Source of the DNA: Nannocystis exedens
GTDB lineage: Bacteria > Myxococcota_A > Polyangia > Nannocystales > Nannocystaceae
Assembly: GCF_002343915.1 (NCBI RefSeq)
Contig: NZ_NETK01000001.1
Coordinates: 10,874,001-10,938,000, forward strand
Direction: 5' to 3'
Length of the DNA: 64,000 bases
Positions 40,431-48,151 of the stretch are shown piece after piece. Below the pieces are notes generated by a model that worked only from the letters and a program-made list of their open reading frames with translations, ran no database searches and was not told the DNA's origin. Each line of letters begins with the position of its first letter. Positions within the stretch are counted from its first letter, which is position 1. The position numbers were made by a program, and so were the translations under genes.

Positions 40431-41522
40431 CTAGTCGAGCAGGCGGATGCCGAGGAAGCGGTGCTGCTGCCGGCGGAAGCGGGCCTCGTGGTAGATGCCG
40501 AGGTAGTTGATCTCGGCCTCCCAGCGCGGCCCCGGCCGCTGCAGGTTCTCGAGCGACCCGATCGCGTCCTCGAACGCGTGGACGAAGCGCGGGACCGGGC
40601 GGCCCATGGTCGACTCGGCGGCCGCCAGCTCGCGCGACATCCGCTCGATCGTGCCGAAGTGGAGCACGCCGCGGCGCATCAGGTCTTGCAGCGAGTTCGC
40701 CAGGCGCTCGGGCGTGTAGCCTTCGGACTCCATCGCCTCGGTGACGGCGAGCAGGCCGCGGGGCTCGAGCGCGCCGGCCTCGAACAGCACGGCGGCGCCC
40801 TGGAAGTAGTTGTAGATGGCGACGACGCGGGCGCCGTAGGCGGCGAAGCGGTCGAGGGGCGAGCGGCGCTCGAGGTGGATGAAGATCCGGCGGACCACCT
40901 CGCCCGAGCCGAACAGCTGGCGGTGGTAGGCCATGATCTCGTCGACGTCGCCGCGGTAGACCTTGCAGGTGCTGAGGATCGCGGCGAGCGCGACGGCGTC
41001 GACGCGGCCGGCGAGGATGTCGGCGTAGACGCTGTAGATGAAGGCGTCCTGCTCGGCGTCGTCGCCGAACAGGTACTCGTCGACGTGCTCGGCGGCCATG
41101 TGGCTGAGCAGCAGCGCCTTGAGCTTGTAGCCGACCTGGCCGCGGATCGCCCGGAAGCGGCCGCGCAGCAGGTTCTCGAGGTTGGGCTTGAGGATGAACA
41201 TGTCGGGCTCGACGCCGTCGAGCGCGAGCTTGGCCGTGAGGACCTTGCGCATCTGCCGGGGCGAGCCGCTGATGAAGGTGACGCGCCGGTGGCTGCGCTC
41301 GCGCGGGTCGAGCAGCGCGCGCAGCAGCGCGCTGGCGCCGGCGACCGCGATCTTCTCCTCGGCCTTCTGGCGGAAGGTCTTGATCAGATCCTTGACCGTG
41401 TCGAACTCGGTGCGCAGGTAGGTCTTGTCGAGGTCCCAGCGCAGGTGCATGAAGCGGCGCGGCTGCAGCGCCTGTCCTTCGGGACGGGTGGGCTCGGACG
41501 GGTCGGCGGGGTCGGACGTCAT
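40431..41522 (-). CDS. HAD-type phosphatase, App1/DUF2183-like
   Basis: A 363-residue protein. Motif I is WDLDKTYL (Asp30, Asp32 of DxDxT), motif II ITFISGSPRQ-type (VTFISGSPRQ, about 81-90), a conserved Lys in VGYKLKALLL, and motif III/IV LFGDDAEQDAFIY (Asp154, Asp155). This is the order of the phosphatidate-phosphatase App1 catalytic domain. The C-terminal 200 residues are helical and unassigned. It overlaps the plsX-like gene by 4 bp (ATGA), so both are co-translated; a lipid phosphatase next to a PlsX-like enzyme fits phospholipid synthesis or remodelling. An in-frame palindromic pair (41471/41485) encodes part of the N-terminal tail. Confidence 0.78.
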   Translation of the reverse strand: MTSDPADPSEPTRPEGQALQPRRFMHLRWDLDKTYLRTEFDTVKDLIKTFRQKAEEKIAVAGASALLRALLDPRERSHRRVTFISGSPRQMRKVLTAKLALDGVEPDMFILKPNLENLLRGRFRAIRGQVGYKLKALLLSHMAAEHVDEYLFGDDAEQDAFIYSVYADILAGRVDAVALAAILSTCKVYRGDVDEIMAYHRQLFGSGEVVRRIFIHLERRSPLDRFAAYGARVVAIYNYFQGAAVLFEAGALEPRGLLAVTEAMESEGYTPERLANSLQDLMRRGVLHFGTIERMSRELAAAESTMGRPVPRFVHAFEDAIGSLENLQRPGPRWEAEINYLGIYHEARFRRQQHRFLGIRLLD

Positions 41523-42583
41523 GTCGCCTCCGGAGCGGGCGGGCTCGCCGACGGCGCGCCGAGGCCGTGGAACTCGGCCACGCCGGCGGCGACGGCCGCG
41601 ATGACTTGCAGGCGATCGATCTTGGCGCCGAGGCGGATCGCGTTGAGGAAGGCGCGCCGGCCGGAGTCGGCCTGGGTGACCATCACCGCGCGATCGAAGC
41701 CGAGCAGGGGCGCGCCGCCGTAATTCTCCCAGTCGGTGAACTCGCGGATCGCCGAGATGCCGTCGCTCAGCATCTGCACGCCGATCCGCCACTGGAACTT
41801 CTCGGCGGCGCGGCGCAGCAGGCTCTCGCCGGTGGCCGCGACGCCCTCGAGGGTGCGCAGCAGGACGTCGCCGGAGAAGCCGTCGGTGACGATCACGTCG
41901 GCGTCGCCCGAGGTCACGCTGTCGGCGCGGAGGCAGCCGACGTACTCGAAGGCGGTCGTGGCGGCGAGCAGGCGGCGATGGGCCTCGCGCGCGCGGGTGG
42001 GCGCGTTGGCGATGCCGTGGCCGTTGCAAAGCAGGGCCACGCGCGGGCGATCGATGCGCGAGATCTTGGCGGCATAGGCCGCGCCCATCGCCGCGAAGGT
42101 GACGAGGTCGTCGCCGCTGCACTCGACGGTCGCGCCGACGTCGAGCAGCAGCGCGAACAGGTCGGACACGGGGCCGTGCGGGCGCAGGGTCGGGTAGACG
42201 GCCGCGAGCGCGGCGTGGGGGACGCCGGGGATCCGGCCGAGGATCTGCTGCGCGCCGGCGACGATGAGGCCCGGCGCGCCGGCCGAGACGAACACCGCGC
42301 TCGGGTCGCGGGCGGCGATCTCGAGGCCGACGACGACGCTGTTGCGCGGGGCCTGGCGCAGCACCTCGGCGGCGTCCACGTCGGGCTCGCAGCGGTCGCG
42401 GGCGTGGGCGACGCGCAGGCGCTCGGCGTCGTGGGCGATCTTCGCCAGCGCCGTCGTGATGTCGGATTCATCGCCGACGACGGTGATCTGGTGATCGAGC
42501 TGCAGGCTGGCGATCGCGGCGGCCTCGAGCGCCTCGCGCCCGCCGTCGCGACCTGCACAGCTGTCGAGGACGATGTGAGCCAC
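41519..42583 (-). CDS. plsX: PlsX-like phosphate acyltransferase, divergent
   Basis: A 354-residue protein with PlsX features: the N-terminal Rossmann strand MAHIVLDSCAGRDGG, the segment VVVGLEIAARDPSAVFVSAG, SDLFALLLDVGATVEC, and the C-terminal VIVTDGFSGDVLLRTLEG, which is strongly conserved in PlsX, plus ENYGGAPLLGFDRAVMV (near GGAPLLGxxG). PlsX makes acyl phosphate from acyl-ACP for phospholipid synthesis. The first loop, normally DAMGGD, is DSCAGRDGG, so the protein is diverged; it may be a second copy with another substrate. It is followed by an overlapping App1-like phosphatase gene. Bases 42584-42755 upstream hold nothing recognised. Confidence 0.78.
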   Translation of the reverse strand: MAHIVLDSCAGRDGGREALEAAAIASLQLDHQITVVGDESDITTALAKIAHDAERLRVAHARDRCEPDVDAAEVLRQAPRNSVVVGLEIAARDPSAVFVSAGAPGLIVAGAQQILGRIPGVPHAALAAVYPTLRPHGPVSDLFALLLDVGATVECSGDDLVTFAAMGAAYAAKISRIDRPRVALLCNGHGIANAPTRAREAHRRLLAATTAFEYVGCLRADSVTSGDADVIVTDGFSGDVLLRTLEGVAATGESLLRRAAEKFQWRIGVQMLSDGISAIREFTDWENYGGAPLLGFDRAVMVTQADSGRRAFLNAIRLGAKIDRLQVIAAVAAGVAEFHGLGAPSASPPAPEAT

Positions 42584-42755
42584 GGCGGTGAAGCTGTTGT
42601 AGCAGAGTCCGAGGGGCGGGCGTGGTGCGGCGCGGAGCCGACCCCGGGTCCTGCCGCGGACCCGCGCGGGCCGGGGCGAGCAGGCCCGGCGGGCCCGCGT
42701 CAGCGACGGCCGGGCCGGTCGGGTCGGACACGGGCGGGCGCGCAGCGGCGCGGCG

Positions 42756-43544
42756 TCACAGGCGTCGTCGCCGCAATTCGACCAGCCACGCCTCGCACGC
42801 GACCTCGTTCGGGGGATCGGCCGGCAGCGGGCTGTGCTCCAGGGCCGCCTGGAGGTCGGCCTCGAGCCTCGGCCAGGCGGCGCGGTGCAGGGCGTCGATT
42901 TCCTGGGATACCGCGCCTTTTTCGGCGCCCTCGACCTTGATCCGGATCAGCGAGAGCGCGTCGTCGTAGCCGTACAGCGGGGCCAGGCGGCGCAGGTCGG
43001 CCTCGAGCTCGCCGGTGCGGAGCAGGTGAACCCCGGTGAGCGCGACGCGGTAGGCGTAGAGGAGGCTCTTCGCCCGCGGCACCGGCTCGCGCTCGTGCTC
43101 GCGGCACATGCCGCGGAAGAAGCCCTGGTAGTGGCGGATGAACCGGCGCGACACGGCCCCGCGCGCCAGCGCCTGCAGCTCCTCGATCTCCGGCGACTCG
43201 TAGAGCTGAAACGGCGTGAGCAGGCGCTCGATCATGTTGCCGTTGCCGGCCAGCAGCAGGGACAGCGCCCGGCCGACCTCGGTGAGGCTGAGGTCGCACT
43301 CGAGGCCCTCGAACTCGGTCAGCCGCTCGACGGCGTCGTTCGGCCGGCGTAGGCCGAGCAGCGAGCGGGTCGGGGCGATGAACACCCCCTTGAGGTCGAG
43401 GTCGCTGTCGGGCGAGCTGAAGCCGTAGTCGTGGCTGCCGGTGACGCCGCACTGGAACACGTCGCCCGGCACGGCGCAGGTGAGGATGAAGCGGCGCCCG
43501 AGCTCGAGGTCGGGCAGGGCGTTGGGCGGCAGGTCGACGGTCAT
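42756..43544 (-). CDS. COG3541 nucleotidyltransferase-superfamily protein, copy 1
   Basis: A 262-residue protein of the DNA polymerase beta-like nucleotidyltransferase superfamily. The active-site signature is GVTGSHDYGFSSPDSDLDLK (GS...DxD), followed by helices RALSLLLAGNGNMIERLLTP and a C-terminal helical bundle. COG3541 proteins include RlaP-type RNA ligase partners and uncharacterised stand-alone enzymes. The next gene upstream (43594) is a related copy, so the two arose by duplication and act perhaps together. ATG 43544 lies 16 bp from the first unit of a 14-bp array. Nothing in the sequence says which nucleotide or target is used. Confidence 0.8.
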   Translation of the reverse strand: MTVDLPPNALPDLELGRRFILTCAVPGDVFQCGVTGSHDYGFSSPDSDLDLKGVFIAPTRSLLGLRRPNDAVERLTEFEGLECDLSLTEVGRALSLLLAGNGNMIERLLTPFQLYESPEIEELQALARGAVSRRFIRHYQGFFRGMCREHEREPVPRAKSLLYAYRVALTGVHLLRTGELEADLRRLAPLYGYDDALSLIRIKVEGAEKGAVSQEIDALHRAAWPRLEADLQAALEHSPLPADPPNEVACEAWLVELRRRRL

Positions 43545-43558
43545 GATGGCCTCCAGGA

Positions 43559-43590
43559 CATGTTCGAAGGGGCATGTCCCCCGGGGAAGG
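43559..43590. repeat. 14-bp palindromic units between the two COG3541 genes
   Basis: Cores at 43559 and 43573 (CATG), with a decayed third at 43587 (AAGG). It fills most of the 49-bp gap between tandem leftward genes. Confidence 0.65.
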
Positions 43591-43593
43591 TAG

Positions 43594-44541
43594 TCAGGTC
43601 CCGCGGGCGGGCCGCGCGGACACCTGCGCGAGGGCGCGGCCGACGAGGTCGGCGCACAGGGCGTCGAGGGCGGCCTCGTCGGGCGCGAGCGGCAGCGGCG
43701 AGGCGGCGACCGCCGCCTGGGTGCGCTGGTGGAGGGCGTCCGCGGCCTCCATGAGCCTGTCGTAGCTCCACGCGCCGCCGCGGATCGCCAGCAGCTCGTC
43801 GCGGTCGTCGCGGCGGACCTTGAGGGTGCCGGTCTCGACGATCTCGGCGCCCATGCGCAGCAGGCGGATCAAGTGCATGCCGTGCTTGGTGTCGTAGCCG
43901 AACTCGGCCTCGAGCGCGCTGCGCTTGGGGTTCCGCGTCTTGAGCCAGCTCTGGTAGGCCTCCCACTCCTTGCGCGCGGCCTTGTAGCGGCGCTCGCGGT
44001 CGAGGACGCCGAGGAAGTTGGTGGTGAGGTCGGCCTCGGCCATGCGCCCGTCGGCGAGCATGGCCTCGACCGCGCCCATCTGGTCGCGCGAGATCAGGCG
44101 CGTCTCCGGCAGGTCGAACTCGGCGCGGGTGGGCTCGTGATCGGGCGGGTGCATGACCCACTTGCGGTGGGTCTTGATCCGCGCGAGCTGGCTCATCGCG
44201 TAGCCGGAGAAGCTGTCCTTGACCCGCAGCGACAGGAACTTGTCGCGCTCGGCCAGGAGGCGCTCGCCCAGGGGGGTGCAGACGGTGTGGCAGTCGGGCG
44301 GCGTCCACAGCAGCTCGAGCACGGTGGGGTTGGCGGCGGCGGCCAGGCGGAAGTACTTGCGGATCTCGTAGCGGACGTGGTCGGCCGACAGCTCGAGCTG
44401 CTCGGGGCCGCCGAGGAAGCCGTGGTACCAGGCCGCCGGACCGACGAGGATGCCCTTGAGGTCGACGTCGGAGGTGGGCGTCTGGAGGCCGTAGGCTTGC
44501 GAGCCGTGGACGGTCTCGTAGAGGAGGAGGCTGTCGGCCAT
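43594..44541 (-). CDS. COG3541 nucleotidyltransferase-superfamily protein, copy 2
   Basis: A 315-residue homologue of the downstream gene. The catalytic signature is YETVHGSQAYGLQTPTSDVD followed by LKG; then LGGPEQLELSADHVRYEIRK, NPTVLELLWTPP and FSGYAMSQLARIKTHRKWV. It is closer to the longer COG3541 form than copy 1 and has an extra Lys/Arg-rich middle (about 150-215). First in transcription order, with copy 1 about 50 bp downstream. No ligase or 2H phosphoesterase, the usual RlaP partners, is nearby. The last residues (VSARPARGT) end in a palindromic unit. Confidence 0.82.
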   Translation of the reverse strand: MADSLLLYETVHGSQAYGLQTPTSDVDLKGILVGPAAWYHGFLGGPEQLELSADHVRYEIRKYFRLAAAANPTVLELLWTPPDCHTVCTPLGERLLAERDKFLSLRVKDSFSGYAMSQLARIKTHRKWVMHPPDHEPTRAEFDLPETRLISRDQMGAVEAMLADGRMAEADLTTNFLGVLDRERRYKAARKEWEAYQSWLKTRNPKRSALEAEFGYDTKHGMHLIRLLRMGAEIVETGTLKVRRDDRDELLAIRGGAWSYDRLMEAADALHQRTQAAVAASPLPLAPDEAALDALCADLVGRALAQVSARPARGT

Positions 44542-44624
44542 GGGACGGCGACGATAGCACGGGGCCGCAGCGGCGGCCGGGTCGCCGCCGGCAGGAGCGG
44601 CGGCCCGCGGCGGTTGAGTCCGCG

Positions 44625-44736
44625 CGTGTCCTCGGGGACAGGTCGGCAGGTCGCGGTCGAGTTCGCGCGGCGAATGGTCTTCGGGACAGGTCCTGCGGAT
44701 GGCCGCGCGGAGCTCTCGCCTGTCCCTCGAAACAGG
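44625..44736. repeat. Three 14-bp palindromic pairs
   Basis: Pairs at 44625/44639 (CGTG/CAGG, inner arms TCC/GGA), 44673/44687 (AATG/CAGG) and 44719/44733 (CCTG/CAGG), about 46-48 bp apart. They lie in the gap between tandem leftward genes and run up to the stop codon at 44737. Bases 44542-44624 hold nothing else. Confidence 0.7.
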
Positions 44737-45837
44737 TCAGCGGCGGGCGAACTCGGCGAGGACGGCGTCGGTGTGCTCGCCGAGCCCAGGGGCGCTGCGC
44801 TCCGGGGTGCGGCCGAGCGAGGGGAAGAACGGGCCGACGCCGCGGAACGAGCCGGCGGGGGTGGGCGTCGACTCGGTGAGGTCGTCGAGGCGCGGCTCGT
44901 GCGGGGCGGCGTCGAGGTCGTGGACCGGCCAGACCGGGAGGTCGTGCGGCGCGAGCAGGGCGAGCCAGTGGTCGCGCGGGTGGCCGGCGAGGTGCTGCTC
45001 CATCGCCGCGGCGGCCTCCTGACCCGCGGGCCCGGTGTCGAGGCCGAGCCCGGCGAGGTCGGGGCGACCGACGACCTGGGCGAAGGCGAACCAGAACTTG
45101 GGCTCGAGGCAGCCGACCGACAGCTCGCGGCCGTCGCCGCAGCGGTAGGCGCGGTAGGCCGGGGCCCGGCCCCCCAGCACGGCCTCGGACATGCCACCGC
45201 CCCCGCCCGCGCGCTCGGCCCAGGCCCAGGTGACGAAGGGCAGCGGGCCGGAGAGGAGCGGCTGCTGCACCAGGCCGCCGCGCCCGGTGCGAGCGCGCCG
45301 CAGCAGGGCCGCGAGCACGCTGCTGCAGGCGAGCAGGCCGCTGGTGACGTCGGCGAGCTGGAGGCCGACGATGCCCTCGGTCCGCAGCGCCCGCAGCAGA
45401 CCGGTGAGGCCGGTGAAGTTGAGGTCGTGGCCGACGGCCGAGCTGACCGAAAAGCCAGGTAGCGAGCAGAGCACGAGGCCGGGGTTGTCGGTCAAGAGCT
45501 CCTGCTCGGGCAGGCCGAAGCGCGCCATGGTCCCGGGGCGGAAGCTCTCGACGAGGACGTCGGCGCCGGCGGCCAGGCTGCGCAGGGCGGCCGCGCCCGC
45601 CGGGGTGCGCAGGTCGAGGCCGACCGACTCCGCGCCGCGGAAGAAGGCGATGAAGCCGGCCCCGACGCCGTCGATCAGCGGCGGCGCGTGACGCATGAGG
45701 TCGCCGGTGGCCGGATCTTCGACCTTGATCACGCGCGCGCCGAGGTCGAGCAGGCAGCGCGCGAGCACGGCGCCGGGCAACATCCGCGAGACGTCGACGA
45801 CCACGGTGCCGGCGAGAGGGAGGGAGTCGCTCGTCAT
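44737..45837 (-). CDS. CaiB/BaiF family CoA transferase (alpha-methylacyl-CoA racemase-like)
   Basis: A 366-residue protein. Family marks: LAGTVVVDVSRMLPGAVLAR, LGARVIKVEDPATGDLMRH, the CoA-binding LDLRTPAGAAAL, ADVLVESFRPGTMARFGL, and the catalytic Asp163 in VGLQLADVTSGLLACSSVL. CaiB-type enzymes move CoA between acids or racemise 2-methylacyl-CoA; the short form (about 360) and the PG in the first helix suggest the racemase branch. No acyl-CoA dehydrogenase or similar gene is linked. Start ATG 45837. It is followed by a 14-bp array on its 5' side only after 177 bases of gap (45838-46014), which holds a few GGCGAGCGG copies and no gene. Confidence 0.87.
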   Translation of the reverse strand: MTSDSLPLAGTVVVDVSRMLPGAVLARCLLDLGARVIKVEDPATGDLMRHAPPLIDGVGAGFIAFFRGAESVGLDLRTPAGAAALRSLAAGADVLVESFRPGTMARFGLPEQELLTDNPGLVLCSLPGFSVSSAVGHDLNFTGLTGLLRALRTEGIVGLQLADVTSGLLACSSVLAALLRRARTGRGGLVQQPLLSGPLPFVTWAWAERAGGGGGMSEAVLGGRAPAYRAYRCGDGRELSVGCLEPKFWFAFAQVVGRPDLAGLGLDTGPAGQEAAAAMEQHLAGHPRDHWLALLAPHDLPVWPVHDLDAAPHEPRLDDLTESTPTPAGSFRGVGPFFPSLGRTPERSAPGLGEHTDAVLAEFARR

Positions 45838-46014
45838 CGCCTCCGGCTATACCACGAGCCCGGCGAGCGGCAGAGCGCGCCGGCGAGGGCGAGCAGGGCG
45901 GGTATGCAGCAGGCCGGCGAGCGGAGCTTCGAAGGGAGGATGCAGCTCGTTGGCCAGCCGAGCTGACGAGCGCGGCGAGAGCGAGCGGGCGACCGATCGG
46001 CGAGGGTTGGCCGA

Positions 46015-46102
46015 CATGGTTTATGGGACATGCTCACGGGAGCATGTCCATGACAACATGCTCGAACAGGCATGTCCCCCGGAACAGGCCCGCGAGGACA
46101 GG
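46015..46102. repeat. 14-bp palindromic array, 7 units, inside the coaE 3' end
   Basis: Cores at 46015, 46029, 46043, 46057 and 46071 (CATG), 46085 and 46099 (CAGG), all 14 bases apart. Units 46029/46043 form CATGCTC-acgg-GAGCATG. Most of the array is read as the C-terminal tail of CoaE (the stop is at 46021). Confidence 0.88.
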
Positions 46103-46833
46103 TGCGCAGGCTCAGGGCTTGGGCAGCGGCGGCGGGCGCGGCGGGACGCTCGCGGCCGGGCGAGCCGGCGGGGCGGCGGCGGGACCGCCGGGCGGGCCGG
46201 CGCGGCGTCCTTGACCTCGCCGGCGGGCCGCGGGATCGTGCCGCTGCGGAGGGCCGGCAGCAGATCCAGGACCTGCTGCTTGAGGTGCGCGAGATCCTTG
46301 TCGTTCTCGAGGATGAAGTGGGCGCGGGCGCGGCGGCTGGCGTCGTCGAGCTGGGCGGCCAGCCGGGCGCGGACCTCGGGCTCGGTGAGCTTGTCCCGGG
46401 CGACGACGCGGGCGATCCGCTGCGCCTCGGGGGCCGAGACGAGGATCACGGCCTTGACCTGCTTGTCGAGGCCGGTCTCGAACAGCAGCGGGACCTCGTA
46501 GACGACCAGCTTGTGCCCGGTGGCGGCCAGGGTGGTGAGCACGTCCTGGAAGCGCTCGCGGATCCGCGGGTGAAGGATCGCCTCGAGCTTCTGCCGCAGC
46601 GAGGGGTCCTTGAAGACGACGGCGCCGAGCTTGCGCCGGTTGAGCTCGCCGTTCTCGTCGAGTACGCCCTCGCCGAAGGCCGCGACGACGGCGCCGAGGC
46701 CCTCGCTCCCGGGGGTGACGACGACGCGGGACAGCTCGTCGGCCGAGACGACCGGGATCCCGCAGTCCTCGAAGATCTCGGCGGCGGCGGACTTGCCGCT
46801 GCCGATCCCGCCGGTGAGGCCGTAGACGTCCAT
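46021..46833 (-). CDS. coaE: Dephospho-CoA kinase with a repeat-encoded C-terminal tail
   Basis: The last enzyme of CoA synthesis, which adds the 3'-phosphate to dephospho-CoA. P-loop GLTGGIGSGKS is at residues 5-15, then VVSADELSRVVV (the conserved DxLxR-type Asp), HPRIRERF, VYEVPLLFETGLD and a C-terminal EVRARLAAQLDDASRRARAH. The core ends near residue 205, the normal family length. The frame then continues through a Pro/Arg-rich linker and a 14-bp array, whose translation gives HLSSRACSGGHACSSMLSW. The tail of about 65 residues therefore looks like read-through of an array that destroyed or displaced the original stop. Another frame ends at 46112. Divergent from engB, 47 bp between starts. 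Confidence 0.9.
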   Translation of the reverse strand: MDVYGLTGGIGSGKSAAAEIFEDCGIPVVSADELSRVVVTPGSEGLGAVVAAFGEGVLDENGELNRRKLGAVVFKDPSLRQKLEAILHPRIRERFQDVLTTLAATGHKLVVYEVPLLFETGLDKQVKAVILVSAPEAQRIARVVARDKLTEPEVRARLAAQLDDASRRARAHFILENDKDLAHLKQQVLDLLPALRSGTIPRPAGEVKDAAPARPAVPPPPRRLARPRASRRARRRCPSPEPAHLSSRACSGGHACSSMLSWTCSREHVP

Positions 46834-46880
46834 GACCTCGGAGCTTAGGGGGCGGCGCGCTTTTAGTATAGTCCGCGCCC

Positions 46881-47588
46881 ATGACCCAGCCGTTCAAACC
46901 CGAGAAGAACAGCACAGGCGGCTGGCGCGTGACGTCGGCGACCTTCGAACGCAGCGCCGACAAGCTGGGGGCGGCTCCGCCCGGGGATCTGCCCGAGATC
47001 GCCGTCACCGGCCGCTCGAACGTCGGCAAGTCGAGCCTGCTCAACGCGTTCGCGGGCCAGCGCGGGCTGGCCCGCGTCAGCTCGACGCCCGGCCGCACGC
47101 AGCTGCTCAACTTCTTCCGCGCGACGCTCCGCCACCCGCGCCACGGCGATTTCGGGCTGCGCTGGGTCGACCTGCCGGGGTACGGCTACGCGGCCGCGCC
47201 CCACGCGGTGCGCGCGTCGTTCGGGCCGATGATCGAGGGCTACCTGCGCAAGCGCGAGGCGCTCAAGGGGCTGGTGCTGCTGATCGACGCCCGCCGCGAG
47301 GTCAGCGAGTTCGACCACGCGCTGCTCGAGTTCATGGCGGACCGCGCGCTGTGGACCATCGTCGCCGTCACCAAGGCCGACAAGCTCAGCAAGAGCGAGC
47401 GCGGGCTGGTCACCGCCGGCATCGCCCGCGCGCTGCAGCTGCCCCGCGGGCAAGTGCTGGTGACCAGCGCGACCAGCGGGCTCGGCTTCACCGACGGCGG
47501 CCTGGCCGAGGCGATCGCGCGGCGGCTGCGGGCGGACGCGCCGGACCTGGCCGAAGAGACATCGGATGGCCCGGCCGGCGAGCCGTGA
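46881..47588 (+). CDS. engB: Ribosome biogenesis GTPase EngB (YsxC/YihA)
   Basis: A 235-residue GTPase needed for large-subunit assembly. G-motifs: G1 AVTGRSNVGKSSLLNAF (about 41-57), G2 STPGRTQLLNFF, G3 RWVDLPGYGYAAAP, G4 VAVTKADKLS, G5 VLVTSATSGLG. Length and order are typical. The last residues DLAEETSDGPAGEP lie beyond the family core and are encoded by DNA that reappears right after the stop (47619-47660), so the end of the gene has been copied in tandem. TATAGT at 46867 could be a -10 box. The gene is divergent from coaE, and its 3' end opens the longest repeat region of the window. Confidence 0.93.
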   Translation: MTQPFKPEKNSTGGWRVTSATFERSADKLGAAPPGDLPEIAVTGRSNVGKSSLLNAFAGQRGLARVSSTPGRTQLLNFFRATLRHPRHGDFGLRWVDLPGYGYAAAPHAVRASFGPMIEGYLRKREALKGLVLLIDARREVSEFDHALLEFMADRALWTIVAVTKADKLSKSERGLVTAGIARALQLPRGQVLVTSATSGLGFTDGGLAEAIARRLRADAPDLAEETSDGPAGEP

Positions 47589-48010
47589 AGGCGGCGCGCG
47601 GCGTGACCCGACCCCGGACCTGGCCGAAGAGACATCGGGTGGGCCGGCCGGTAACCGTGAAGGGTCGCGCGCGCGAGCAGGCTGGCGGCTGACGGCGGAC
47701 GACCTGGCCGACGAGACAGGTCGGGCAGGCGACCGGCGAAAGCAGCTCGCCATCGCACGATCTGGCTGGCGGCTGACGGCGGACGACCCTGACCTGGCCG
47801 ACGAGACAGGTCGGGCAGGCGCCGGGCGAAGGCAGCTCGCCATCGCGCGACCTGGCTGGCAGTTGACAGCGGGTCTGGTCGAAGAGACAGGTCCCGCGGC
47901 GGGCGAAGGCGATCGCGCCGTCGCGCGCGTTCATGCTGGGCGGCTGACAGCGGAGCTGGTCGAAGAGACAGGTCTGCGGCGGGCGAGACTTCACGCAGCT
48001 CGGCCATCTG
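47546..48010. repeat. Minisatellite of 84-90 bp units built on the engB 3' end and palindromic pairs
   Basis: The engB end (CCTGGCCGAAGAGACATCGG at 47546) recurs at 47619. Further on, a unit beginning GCTGGCGGCTGACGGCGGAC starts at 47681 and 47765 (84 bp apart), with diverged copies at 47855 and 47935. Each unit contains one palindromic pair with a 14-base step: 47703/47717, 47793/47807, 47874/47888 and 47955/47969. No gene is supported between the engB stop (47588) and the anti-sigma stop (48152). Confidence 0.8.
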
Positions 48011-48076
48011 GCGCGACCGTGCTGGGCGGCGTCCCTGCCAACGGGTCAAGGCCGAGACGCTGCAGATGCTTCGAGA

Positions 48077-48150
48077 CATGTACCCTGGCACAGGAGCATC
48101 CGAACATGTGCCAAGAGGCATGCCCCGACGGGCATGCCCGCTGCGACAGC
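48077..48150. repeat. 14-bp palindromic array, 6 units, at the anti-sigma gene 3' end
   Basis: Cores at 48077 (CATG), 48091 (CAGG), 48105, 48119 and 48133 (CATG) and 48147 (CAGC). Units 48119/48133 form CATGCCC-cgac-GGGCATG. It ends at the stop codon of the leftward gene (48152) and completes a convergent region with the engB minisatellite. Confidence 0.88.
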
Positions 48151-48151
48151 C

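Noticed and set aside
46021-46112. A frameshift in coaE ending at 46112
   Set aside because: The alternative frame gives only a Pro/Arg-rich end and no conserved residues lie beyond the core, so nothing decides in favour of a frameshift.
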